A stretch of DNA of 64,000 nucleotides from Roridomyces roridus (taxonomy: Eukaryota > Basidiomycota > Agaricomycetes > Agaricales > Mycenaceae): positions 620,001 through 684,000 of the forward strand of contig JARKIF010000016.1 in the NCBI GenBank assembly GCA_029378245.1. Reading direction: 5' to 3'. Positions 46,351-57,629 of the stretch are shown one piece after another. The position numbers were made by a program, and so were the translations under genes. Numbering within the stretch: the first letter of the stretch is position 1; each line of letters opens with the position of its first letter. The notes beneath the pieces are model-generated. The model had not been told where the DNA came from and did no database searches. It worked only from the letters and a program-made list of their open reading frames with translations.

Positions 46351-48120
46351 ATGGCAAATGCATCGCTCAACTTTCCTCCCATCGAGGGAGTTCGCTGGTT
46401 TAACGTCGCGGTTCTCACTTTAACCCCTCTCACTGCTCTCTATGGCATCTTGGTCATCCCATTTGACCGGAGAACCATCCTGTTTGCGATCGCATACTAT
46501 CTCTTCTCCATGATAGGTGCGCCAACTTTTTGCAGCTGCAATACTCGAATTTACGTTCTCCAGGTATCACAGCGGGTTTCCACCGTTTATGGTCTCAGAA
46601 TACGGTCTATTATGCTTTAAGATAACTAACTTCCTGCGGCTCAGGTCTCATCGATCTTACAATGCGTCCTCCCCTCTTCAGCTTTTCCTAATGCTCGGGG
46701 GGACCAGCTCGGTACAAGGCTCCTGTTACTGGTGGGCTCGTGGACACCGCTCGCACCACAGATGGTGGGTGCGCTTCACCCTGTGTACCTGCTATTAATT
46801 AACAAGATGACTAGGACCGACACGGACAAAGATCCATACAACTCATCGGTCAGCGGGCAGCCCTTCTAATCCTGTCTGCACTCGCTCATATCAGCTCCTC
46901 TCGAAGCGCGGACTGTAAGTTGCCCTGGCCCTCATTAGATCGGCAATCTTATTACTCTCCAAGCGTTTGGACCCATATTGGCTGGATTCTTTTCAAGTCC
47001 AGGCTTCGTTCCGGCCCTGTGGACATCTCAGACCTCAAGAGAGACCCACTCGTTCAGTGGACTCATCGTCACTATTTTCCCCTTGCGGCTCTTTTCGGCT
47101 ACGCTTTACCTGCGCTCATACCCGCACTGTGGCACGACCTTTGGGTGAGCATCGCCATCATTTTTCATCAAATGTTGACACTGGAGCTAGGGTGGCTTTT
47201 GTTTCTCCGCGGCGCTGAGGTTGACCATCGCCCACCACGTCAGTCATATTTCTTCTAATTGGCGGTTCTGACTGAGAGGATATAGTGCACCTTTTGCATC
47301 AACTCGATAGCCCATTATTTTGGCTCATCCCCATACGACGATGTCCTGAGTCCCCGCGATCATTTCCTCTCCGGTGAGTGTGCAGCTAAAGATTATCGAA
47401 TCATCTCAATTTCAATAGCGATCTTGACGATGGGAGAAGGCTACCACAACTTTCACCACCAGTACCCGCAGGACTTCCGGAATGGTTATCTGTGGTACCA
47501 GGTGCGCACCGTTTTTGCTTCATTTCAAAAGTGCTGAGCATGTCGCGTAGTATGACCCAACAAAGTGGTTTATTGCACTCTGTAAACACCTAGGACTAGC
47601 CACGAATCTAAGGACATTCCCCAGAAATGAAATCGCAAAGGGGGCATTGACGATGAAGCTCAAGCATCTGAAACGGATTCAGGACTCTCTTGTCTGGCCT
47701 CCTAAAGATCTACCCGTGGTCACGTGGGAAGACTGTGAGTCATCTCAAGATTCAATTTGGATTCTTTCGACTAGTGTAGTCCAGGAAGAGTCCCAGAAAC
47801 GGCCGTTGATTCTCGTATCTGGTTTCATCCACGATGTTTCCGACTTTGTGGATCAGCATCCTGGTGGTACAAGTCATCTCACGATGCACTCGGGAAAGGA
47901 CATGACTGCTTCCTTCTTCGGAGGCGTATATCGGCATTCGAACGCTGCCCATAACGTGAGCTCGTTATCTTCTTGTCAAGCTGTTCTGACGGGCCATGGC
48001 AAGTTGATGTCCATGATGCGTGTCGGAGTCCTCATGGGCGGCGGATGTCCTCCCAGTCAAACTGTCCCTCCCTCGCAGGTTCTTTACGTCGCACGCCACG
48101 AAGACGATGTTCCCAAGTAA
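46351..48120 (+). CDS. Acyl-CoA delta-9 desaturase with C-terminal cytochrome b5 domain (Ole1-like)
   Basis: Twelve exons: 46351-46516, 46564-46591, 46645-46764, 46815-46848, 46895-46914, 46964-47144, 47191-47238, 47286-47373, 47419-47501, 47551-47734, 47780-47955 and 48004-48120. Phases are consistent and give 414 residues. The three histidine boxes are present: HRLWSH, HRSHH and HNFHH. Membrane segments flank them. The C-terminal part carries the cytochrome b5 heme motif HPGG (FVDQHPGGTSHL) and a second heme His in YRHSNAAHN. The enzyme introduces the delta-9 double bond into stearoyl- and palmitoyl-CoA in the ER. At 414 residues it is slightly shorter than typical Ole1 proteins, mostly at the N-terminus. 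Confidence 0.87.
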
Positions 48121-48569
48121 CTACCGACTCGAAGCACGCTAGAATCTGGGGCCTTGACCTTGTAGAGTTGTATGATCCTTGCATTCATTCGGTTGTCTTG
48201 TTCAAATCCGATTGTCCACGACCTTCAACAACATCACGGCTTTTGCATTTCTGGTGACGCGCTTCACTGCAAACCTGATGCGCCATCTCCATTTAGTCTA
48301 AGACCGGCGACCCCGGGGAAACCTTCTTCGAGCTTTTCTATCTGCTCTCCGGTGCCGTCGATAACTCTCCAACGTGCAAAATACTTTTTGAGTTTCCATC
48401 CTCTGGCCTCATCCACTCTCGACCGCGGATATCATGAGCCTCACTCCAACGACTCGCCTAAGCTCATATCAATCATTCCCGCAAAACCCCGCCGGGCAGT
48501 TGCCGTGGGCCGCCCGAGTTTGTTTAAAAAGTCCAGCACTCCCAGGTTATATCGCCGCTTTGCTTTTCC
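48121..48569. other. Intergenic between the desaturase and the acyl-CoA synthetase
   Basis: A plus-strand frame (48172-48585) without family features runs into the next gene. Not annotated. Confidence 0.4.
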
Positions 48570-51075
48570 ATGCCCTACTCTCTAGTCCCTCCGCCGGACA
48601 ACTTGAGTGTTGCCCAATTTCTTCTGGACGGTCTGGACAATCATGTTACGCGTGCCCAGCGTTCCGCCAGTACTCCTTGTCTCATCGACGATGACAGTGG
48701 CCAGAGAGTGTACCTCGAAGAGGTATGGATGTTTCACGAGTCAGTACTGCAGGAGTCTGAAGTTTTGCTTCAGCTACGCACACGCACTGGAAAGATTGCC
48801 ACCGCCATGAACTTCTATTGGAAATTAGGTAGACCCATTTTTTCCTTTACCGAGGCAGCACTTGAGCTCTCGTCAGGCCACGGTGAAATAGGTCAGATCC
48901 AAACTGTCTACCCGAGCACCGTTGACGCTCATGCCGACAGTGACAATAATTAGCCCGAATCACATTGGTACGCCGCCTACCGTCCGTATCGTAAGGATGA
49001 ATAGACTCATGCATATCCCCACCTGGACCAGACTACGGCCCGTGTGCATGGGCGACACATCGTCTGGGAGGAATTGTTGCGTATGCGGCGATCCGAATAC
49101 CTCTGGCTAGCGATCCAAACTCTTCACAGGACCTTGGGACCCATGCTGACTGCGGATGAAATTAGTTTGTGAATAGTGTCTGTGTAGACCGTGTCTAATC
49201 AACTCTTCAGCACATCAACTACGGATTGCGAGGCCTTCAATAATATTCGTCCACAGCGAATGTCTTGCTTCGGTTCTCCCAGCAGCCGGTCTTGTCGGCC
49301 TTCATCCAAGTCGCATCATCTTAATCGACGGCATCGGATCTTCCAGCCCCGGCCCACACGGTTTGAAAAACCTTGACGCTCTCATCCAGGAAGCAGATTC
49401 ATTGCCTCGATTCAATGAGCGAATACTGGCAGCCGGCGAAGCGAAAAACACAATCGCCTTCTTGGCTCCTTCCTCGGGAACGACAGGGACTCAAAAGGTC
49501 TTTTCTTTCGCCCAACTTTTCCTTTGCCTGACTCTCGTTTGCAGGCTGTTATGATATCTCACTACAACGTCATAAGCATCGTAATCCAAATGGCGACCTC
49601 TAGTCGCCTCAATGAGCCCTATGCACCTCTGGAAGAACGGAGATTCAGGCCAGGGGATATCTGCTATGGATGTGAGTTCCGAACCATGTTTGCTGCCTTT
49701 TGCTGACCGTGCATCGCCAGTTCTTCCTCTGTACAGTTCTTCCTCTGTATCCAATTCTTCCTCTGTATCATATCTCCAGGTTCCATATTTATGGTCTACT
49801 CTGCAACGTACGTTTCCTTCCCATCGTGTGGACGGGTCATCTCAAGTCAAATCATCCAGCTTCATTTTATGCTCTACGCAGGAGTACATATCATTTCCCT
49901 CAGTTTGACGGCCATTGACAGTTCTCAGCTCACTTTGGTCCTGACACCGAAATTCAATTTTGAGAAGTTCCTGGCGAGCATTGAAAAATACCGGATTACC
50001 CACTTGACGTGAGTCTCTTCGTGTGAACCTCTCCAAATCCTCATGTGCTTTCTAGCCTCGTACCCCCGCAAGTCGTGCTCCTTTGCAAGGTTCACACCCG
50101 GTTGCAAAAATCACCGCAGGACTAATCCATTATTCAGGAACCGATAGTCAAGAATTACGATCTCTCAAGCATCCGCATGTGCCTGGTTGCCGCAGCGCCA
50201 TTGAGCGCATCTCTGACCCAAGAATTGCTTCAAATATTGCCCAACATCCATCTCGGTCAAGGGTACGGACTGACCGAAACATGCGGAGCAACTTCAATTG
50301 CAAGTAGCACCTACAGGTCTCATTATTGACCGCATTACTATGGCTAAAGACCAACTAGTTCCCCCTCAGCCAAAAAATCGGGACATTGGGCAGCGTAGGA
50401 CAACTCTTACCGGGTACGCTCGCGAAAGTGGTGAAACCCGATGGCACGCTCGCCAATGAGACCGAAACGGGAGAACTCTACATCAAAGGCGGTCAAGTGG
50501 CGTTAGGGTATTATGGGAATGAAGAAGCAACGCGAGAGACTTTCATTAACGGGTATGCTACGGTCCATTCATGAGACACATAACTGACTGTTTCTAGATG
50601 GCTCAAGACAGGCGACCAGGTTTACTTCAAAGACGGGGACATTTTCGTCGTTGAGCGTCTCAAGGTACATTGACGCTCCTCTTCGGTTTTCACGCTCATC
50701 GGTCCTCAGGAGTTGATCAAGGTGAAAGGCTTTCAAGTACCCCCCGCCGAGCTGGAGGGCCACCTCCTTACCCACCCAAAGATCGCCGACGCAGCAGTGA
50801 TCGGCGTCCCCGACGATTACTCTGGTGAACTTCCCATGGCGTTTATCGTCCTCAAACCAGAGGTCGCCGCGGCCTTGAAGGATGAAAGGCTCGAGAAACA
50901 GCTTCGCGAGGACATCTTCAAACACGTCGCCTCGGCGAAATCAAAGCACAAATGGCTCACAGGCGGAATACAATTCATCTCAGCCATCCCGCGCAACCCG
51001 AGCGGCAAGATCTTGCGTCGATTGTTGAGGAACCAGACTTCGCAGGACACCAAGAGTATCCATGCAAGACTATAG
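48570..51075 (+). CDS. AMP-dependent acyl-CoA synthetase, 4-coumarate-CoA-ligase-like
   Basis: Sixteen exons: 48570-48722, 48774-48828, 48877-48891, 48941-48967, 49032-49080, 49130-49164, 49211-49497, 49545-49671, 49737-49807, 49860-49883, 49929-50008, 50056-50089, 50138-50316, 50370-50552, 50598-50664 and 50710-51075. They keep frame and give 583 residues. ANL-superfamily motifs: LAPSSGTTGTQK (A3), GQGYGLTETCGAT (A5), TGELYIKGGQVALGYYGN, WLKTGDQVYFKDGD (A7), VERLKELIKVKGFQV and the adenylation Lys in NPSGKILRR (A10). The N-terminal half resembles 4-coumarate-CoA ligases and other fungal ligases of this class. It activates a carboxylic acid to an acyl-CoA; the substrate is not known. Its end is 17 nt from the stop of convergent B2. 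Three 13-nt repeats sit at the acceptor of exon 9. Confidence 0.85.
49721..49767 (+). repeat. Three tandem 13-nt units at an intron acceptor
   Basis: TTCTTCCTCTGTA occurs at 49721-49733, 49737-49749 and 49755-49767. The first two are each preceded by CAG, so they create two possible splice acceptors 16 nt apart (49720 and 49736). Only the second keeps the synthetase frame into YHISRFHIYG. Confidence 0.85.
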
Positions 51076-51092
51076 ATGTATACATAGACAAT

Positions 51093-52783
51093 TCAATCTT
51101 TATTCCGCTCACCAATCCCAACAACCCGCCGACTGTCCCGCAAAACTGCTTCGACTTCATCCGCCAGCAAACGACCCTTGACAGCTTTATCCGCCTTGCG
51201 CGAAAGAACCGCCGTGCTTCTCTCGTGTGCACTGCTTCGATCCCCACCTATCGGGTTCTTGCTCACGGCTACTGGCTGCGGGAGCCGCTGGCCAATGGCT
51301 GTGAGGCTGTACCTCCGATGTGCTTTAGGGCGCGGTCAGCGGGCGCCAGACAGTCGGGACAGGGAGAAAGCATACATCGTTTAATTACGTGCTCGACCTC
51401 GTTGAGAATCGCGCGCACGGGCTACCAGCACGAATGAGCCTGAAGAATACAGTCGATTTGAAACGCACCACACTCCCGTGCATCCGACATAGCCGCGCTA
51501 TCAGAATCGGGAAAGATTCTTCCGTAGTTTCTGTACCAGGCGTTACGATAGCCGCTCGGAGAACATCCATATAACCCTTCGCTGAACAAGTGTTTTCTCG
51601 CAGCGACTGTCCCAACGCAGGCGAGATACTTTGTACAAATTCCTTGCGCTACCGAAAACTGATGAGCGAGCGGAAATAATAGTAGAAGGAAGCTTTACCG
51701 ACGCGACATACGACTCGCAAAGTCGTTGTAGCATAGTCCAAAGGTCTACCAGTGTTTGTAGTTCGCGGGCTTTCTCCTCCTATAAGACTGTGAGTAGGAG
51801 GTAGAACAGAGTATCGTCGTACACTCAATTTCATCCTGGCCTCTAGCGAGTCTCGACGCGGAGATGATTTTCCTCGGGCGAAAGATACGCATTGATTCCT
51901 GAGGGTTAAGTCAGCCTTACTCGAAGAGAAAGAACTTGCAATTCACATTATTCGCTCGACATCTGCATCGTCAAACCTCCGAGTGACCACTGCACGTAAA
52001 CGACGCGTCGCCTCATCCTCTGGAGGAGTTTTTCGTATCGATAAACTGTGAAGAGTCTAACGTTCACTCAGTTCCGCCAAACGATTGGATGAACCCACTC
52101 ACCGCCAAACAGTCCTTGACGTTTGAGACCCTTGGGGCGGGTAGTACAAGCTGCTTCACGCCTTTGGGTTCCAGAGCCACGCGTCGGACCGTCGATCTGC
52201 AGATTCGTTAGCGTGTCCCGCCTCACTTACTCGATCTCACTCACTGCTCACCCGCGATCCTCCTCCCCAGCTCCTCAACTCTCCCAATCCGGACGCGCTC
52301 CTTTGCTTCAATCACGCCAAGTAAGAGTAGCACCCTCTTCTTGCGGGCCAACTCCCGTCCAAGACTGTCCAATTTTGCTTCTGAAAAGTCATTCAACAAC
52401 GGTAAGAGTGAACAGAACGAAAAGCGCACGAGTCGCTTCAGACTTGGTCAACCTTTCATCCAACTCCCCACCGTACACTTCGCAGGCCTTGCTTGCACTT
52501 CCCAGCCGTGCCACCGCTCGATCTGCATCCGTACGCGGTTGCTTGAGATTTGACGTTGACTGCAACCTTGATCTGGGTAAAAACGCGTCGTATCTGATGG
52601 AATGAGCACCCACGAGAGGATCTGGGACCTTGCCGTCGCAGCACCCCGCCTTCCGACGAGATGTTCACCGAAAAAGTCTAGAATATCCGCAAGAGGGCCC
52701 TTGTATATTTGGGTAAATTCGTTGAGCGTCACCGGTGCGCCGAGAGAAGATAGTGCAGAGTAGGTGGAATCCATTGAGAGCAT
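51093..52783 (-). CDS. Coiled-coil protein of unrecognised family (copy B2)
   Basis: Paralogue of A2 with the same ten exons on the opposite strand. I followed every exon junction: all splice sites and phases are kept, although the last acceptor has changed from TGTAG to TAAAG. In-frame differences include three extra residues in the last exon (PIGG in place of S) and a few more in the fifth exon (IRKTPPEDE). Start MLSMDSTYSAL and end GERNKD are conserved. With most changes neutral for the frame, both copies look functional. No family was recognised; see A2. The stop codon is 17 nt from that of the convergent acyl-CoA synthetase, so the 3' ends must overlap. Confidence 0.7.
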
Positions 52784-52990
52784 CACGTGGGCGAGGCGAG
52801 GCAGACAATTCTATTCATTGATTCTAGTTCTACAATTATTCTACAAAAAGTGCTCCGCCAGGAGGAAAGATACAGAGAAAAAGGGAGTACAGGGTGAAGA
52901 GGAAGGATTACCGACGGAACACAAATTATTAAGTATCGTAAGTAGAAGAGACCGAAAGCGAGAAAATGCGTCGAAAGAAAAGAAAAGAAA

Positions 52991-55174
52991 TCAGAGAACA
53001 TTAACGAGGCCGCGACGCTTGGCGGGCGCGCTGGCGGCTTTGGCAAAGGCGTTGGTGACGGCCGGGTTCTTCTGGCAGCCACACTGGCCCAGACCATCCG
53101 TGAGGCTGTTGAGCGCAGGGCCGAAGCTGTTGAGAGTCGACGAGAGCGAAGATGCCTCCGGGCTGCTGGCACACGACGAGCTCGCCGATCCGAGCAGCAA
53201 GAGGGTGCTTTGGACTAGACCCGACAGACCATCGAGATCGAGGTCGTCGGTAAGGTTGTCTGACCCACCCAGAAGACCATCGAGTCCAGCGAGTCCGAGC
53301 CCGTTCAACAGCGAGCTAAGACCGAGCTGACGCTTGTTCACTAGAAGAAGGCCACCCAATCCGAGGCCATCGACGAGGCTGTTGGTAAGCGAGGCAAGAC
53401 TGGAGAGTAGATCTGGGTCGCCGCTGCATGCATTGGACGACGCGACGTTCCCTGCGTCCGAGCTAGCTTGACTGCCGAGGGTTACGACGATTGGGATGCC
53501 AGAAAGCACCGACGGGGGAACTGCGGGGTGGGAGGAAGCAGTGCTGGCTGGATCGGATGTGGTGCTCGCAGCGCCCGACGACGAGCAGCTAACCGCAGTT
53601 GGACCGAGTCCGACACTGTTGACAACCTGCTGCACCGTGTCCGTAATACTGCCCAAGGCGCAGAGGAGGGACGAGTCAACATTGACCGTGCCCAACCCGC
53701 ACAACAACGGATCGAGGTTGACCTTGAGTTGGCACGAGGAAGGGTCTGGTCCAGGGACGGTGGGAACGGAGCTGGAACCAGGGGCGCTGCTGGAGCCGGG
53801 AGCACCGCTGCACTGGCCGAGCAAATCGAGGAGCGCCTGCGAGAGACCATCGAGGCTGGACAAAAGGTCATCGCCGCATCCGCATTCAATCAAAGCTGTC
53901 TGCGCTTTGGCGGTCGAGTGCAGGGCAGAGGTAGCCGACGAGGGAATTTTGTCTGGGCTGGACGACATCAAGGCACCGATGCTGGCGAGGACGTCATCGA
54001 GCCCGACATTGGTGGGGGCAGGCGAAGAAGCCGCGGACTTGGTCGCCTTCAACACGTTCAACATCGACCCAGCTGCAGATGAGCTAAGCATAGGATGAGA
54101 GCTGTTGGTGGCGGGGAGGGGCTCGTCATCCGACAGGTCCAAGTTGAGAAGCGACGCCTTGTGCATCCGCTTGGTGATATCACTGCGGTATTGAACCTTG
54201 CACTTGCTCTTCTCGCAGCTCGCGTTGACGGCGTTGGGAATGGCACCACAGTTGCGACCGGTAGGCAGGAGCGTGGACTTGGGCAAGAAGGGAGGGTTGA
54301 CGATGCAGCCACCGCCTGGAAAAGATGTAAGCAACAAGCGAGATGAAAAAGAGAGATAGCAGACGCACAGCTTTCCAAATCATTCTGCACATTGACACAT
54401 TCAAATGCAGTGGGACCGCCGTTCTCGACGCCACAAACCGTCGTACGACCTCCGCTGAGACTCTTGCAGTATGCCTGAGCCTCCGCCATGGTGTTGATGA
54501 GCTGGGAACGCGATTTGAGCGAGCGAGGGCGGGCTGACGGGCAGAGAGCAGACTATACGGGTGTCAGATGTGGATATATACGTGTCAAACGAGGTCGACT
54601 CACGCTAGAAACGCATTTGTCGCCGCATTCGACGTAACCAGCATTACACGCGTACTTGCACGGGTCGCGAGGGTTGCAGGCGAGACGATGGGCGTGTTCG
54701 GGGAGAGGCGTGCATTTACCAGCGCCAGCCTGGCCAAGCTGCGAGAACGTGAGCGAGGAACAAGATGAGCCTCGTTAGGCTTACCACTAAGCAGGACGGT
54801 CAGTAGATGAACGGGCGAGATGAGATGTGGATGACTTACATGTATTAACGTTGGCGAGGGCGTTGTTCTGTAGCGTGACGTTGACCGAGGTGTTGAGATA
54901 GATGTCGAGGTTCTGGGCGAGATTGAGCGATGCTGGCGATGAGGGAAAGAACACGTACGTGAACGCAGAGGCACAAATCCAAATCGACTCCCAACAGATC
55001 ATCCAACAGGCCCAGGGCGAGTTTGGGGATGTCGATGCAGAGGTCTAAGAGGTCGCGACTGGGGAGGCGAGAGGAATGGGTACGAGTTGGCGAGGAATGG
55101 GAGTGGGCGGCGTTGACTTGAGGGAGGAGGAAGCCCGCGAGGGACGATACAAGGAGAGTGGGTGCGAGAAGCAT
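52991..55174 (-). CDS. Secreted Cys-, Leu- and Ser-rich protein, PriA-like N-terminus (copy B1)
   Basis: Paralogue of A1, with the same exon structure. Signal peptide and the first 28 codons are identical at the DNA level; the Cys-rich region (KCTPLPE, CKYACNAGYVECGDKCVSS) and the Leu-rich repeats are conserved with substitutions. Small in-frame length changes lie in the Ser/Pro linkers and in the glycine-rich stretch after the VNKRQL dibasic site. The C-terminal KRRGLVNVL is kept. The first intron is longer than in A1 and not a multiple of three, which proves it is spliced out. The 2-nt exon with its two flanking introns is also conserved. Function unknown. Confidence 0.73.
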
Positions 55175-56266
55175 TGGAAGAGAAGGTGGTGGTTGCTGAA
55201 TGAGAGCAGAATCGCGTCGATTTCACGCTTTATACTGCCGTGACGCGCCAGTGATGCGTTCCATATCCGGAATCGCGTTTGCCATTTCGGTCTTCTTTTA
55301 CGTCTGACAGGCCGCCCCATGTTCAAACCCGAATAAAAACGCCATGGAGCGCAAGGACCGCGGAGCTTTTAGGCCCACCTCTACAATGACAGACTTCGAG
55401 CGGCTGATTTAAAGGGCATTGCTTTCCAAGCTCCTTCCAGTCTTATCCAGGCACAGTGGATCCAGATATCTCCAAGCGCCGAGGTCCTCCGTCTCCACCC
55501 CTTCCTACCATCCCTTGCTTCCATCGTTGTTCTGTGCCCGAGTCCATCCGGTCGTGATCCATCGCAGGTTGCTTCATTTTTCTTTTGAGAGAAGAAAGGG
55601 CCAGATGCAGAAGGCCAGGGTTTCGTAGATGCTCTTGATCATCTTGAATTCCGGCACAAGTCGTTCTTCCGGGTTCGCTGCTCTGAATGGTCCGCGGCAT
55701 TCCGATGAGTGTCGTGTTCCGTCCGTCATCCACCACCGACGAGCTGAGATGGCCGAGGAAACGTTGGGAAGTTGCTGCAAACCAAAGCTAATGGTCAGAA
55801 GGACGGGGAAGATAGGGATACGCAACAGTGTGGAATGCCCTTTCGAACATGTTGAGATATACTGACCCGTTCGAGAGGCCTGTTCACCGCCAACGAGGGT
55901 AGGGTGGTCAGCGGGAAATTGATAGTCTTTAGTCGAAGACCAGTTGGGAAGGTCTCCAATTTCTTCAATAGTGGCTAGAGCAAGAGATAATCGAATTCGC
56001 AGTGGTGGGTCAAAAGCGATTGTCCGGCAAACACGTCAACACAACCCTCTTTTGAACCGTCTCAATTGCACCAGTTCCAGTCTCTGAGTTTCAAAGTCAA
56101 CCCTCCTCAAGTTCTCTTCAAGTTCTCTCGGAAACCAGCCTCGTTCTCGACTTCAACAACACAGACGATCTCTAAACCAGCACACTGCTCCAATCTGTAT
56201 CTTTGACATATTCCGCCCAAGTACGCGGCCTTCTGGCCAGGCCTTCGAGGCTGTTGTTTATTTTCC
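55175..56266. promoter_or_regulatory. B1 promoter, outer end of arm B and intergenic DNA
   Basis: Similarity to arm A runs to about 55860. Beyond that no gene was recognised; a short repeated CAAGTTCTCT occurs near 56115-56135. Confidence 0.4.
55229..55234 (-). promoter_or_regulatory. TATA box of gene B1
   Basis: TATAAA on the minus strand, in the same context as the A1 element. Confidence 0.6.
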
Positions 56267-57321
56267 CTAGCAATACTTCAGGTCAGTTCCCAACACCACC
56301 GACGTGAACTGAAACTCACAGCCAAACTCGGAATAAAACAGATAATTTTCCGCCATCTGTTGGATGAAGTGCGGGGGTGAGCCCTCGTAGGCCCTCTTGA
56401 AATCCTCCACCGAAATTTGTTTGAAGATTATAGCCTTACCCGTCTCTGACGACAAGGGGTCAGTTCAATCGGTTCACCCTGGGAACTCGCAGACGCACCT
56501 TCAGAAAACTGCTTCGCCAACTCCGCCAGGCTGAGAACCTCTCCATACGTGACGACCACCTCACCATCCGGGAACACATCCGTCTCCAACACCCTCCTCA
56601 CAAACAACCCGTAGTCTCGCACGATGTCGATGAACGGCAGACGCGTCGTCGGTTTTACCGGCCACGAAACTGCATACGAGCCGTCGGGTTGTTTCATCGG
56701 GCCCATGAGCGGAATCAAGAAGTTGGAGTTGTAGAACCCCGTCTGGACATCCACGAAGGGCACCCCAGATCCACGGCCATACGCCGTGACAAGGGCCTTG
56801 CTTTCATAGTGATCGACGTTCGTGAACTTGCCGCTAGTGATTTCGCTGACTCTGGGAAGGCCCGACCACACGATGCCCTTGACTCCACCAGCTTTGGCTG
56901 CGTCGACGAGTAGTTTACCTTCGGCCGTTTCCTGCGATCTTTAAGACGAGTCTGGGTATTTCTTCTGGACGTACTTTCTCCTTGTCCCCATGCTCCCAAT
57001 AGTTGGTGACAAGCTGCGATAAATTCTGTCAGATCTCTTTAAGCTTGTGTGCAAGTCCCGGAGGCTCACAAAACCGTAATCCGCTCCTCGAAACGCGTCA
57101 AATACCGCGTCTTTGTTTGCCACGACCAGCGACAACACAACGATGTCGACCCCAAGTGCCGCCAGAGCACGGGCCTCGGGTTTTTCGCCATCGCGAGTGA
57201 ACGCGCGGATGCGGTACGCCTTGTCCGATTCGATGAGTGCTTGGACGACACTTCCACCTTGACGGCCTGTTGCCCCGACCACGGCCACGAGCGGTGCAGA
57301 AGGGTCCTGTGTGATGGTCAT
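56267..57321 (-). CDS. NmrA-like NAD(P)-binding protein
   Basis: A gene of about five exons. The N-terminus has the Rossmann motif AVVGATGRQGGSVVQALI, then FTRDGEKPEARALAALGVDIVV. A short exon reads TNYWEHGDKEK, and the next has ETAEGKLLVDAAKAGGVKGIVWSGLP. The middle, HYESKALVTAYGRGSGVPF, carries a Lys where classical SDRs have YxxxK. The C-terminus ends in a small exon (YC then stop). NmrA-like proteins bind NAD(P) and act as redox-sensing regulators or atypical dehydrogenases; the A. nidulans founder represses nitrogen metabolism. Role here unknown. Length about 300 residues fits the family. Confidence 0.8.
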
Positions 57322-57629
57322 TTCTTCGACTTTGAACGTAACCTGGACTAGCGCGACATTTTATGGCTAGGAAAACAAGTGAAATACATTTCCCGACAGT
57401 TTCGGTCTTGATTACATTTGGATTACAATTGTATTCAAATTGTATTACAAAGGATCTATAATCGAGATTCTCACTGTGTCGCGTCGAAGGAATATCGAGG
57501 GCCATCTGTAATCCAGTAGATACTAGACAGACTTGTCGTCCTTGAGATTCTATGAGTTCAGACGTGCTCGAGCATCAACCTCTTACATTCTCATTTCCTA
57601 TTCACTATGTTACATGATACAACAGTCCC
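57322..57629. other. Intergenic: NmrA-like promoter and 3' flank of the HyuB gene
   Basis: Poly-T/AT-rich stretches only. Confidence 0.35.

Larger units (their letters stand above)
51085..55860 (-). repeat. Arm B of the 4.8-kb inverted segmental duplication
   Basis: Reverse-complement counterpart of 1140-5935, in the same internal order (upstream region, B1, gap, B2). It ends at the B2 stop on the left, 17 nt from the unrelated synthetase gene, and fades near 55860 on the right. Confidence 0.85.

Noticed and set aside
48570..51075. Acyl-CoA synthetase as a broken pseudogene (many stops in single frames)
   Set aside because: Sixteen short exons can be joined with consistent phases and all core motifs present.
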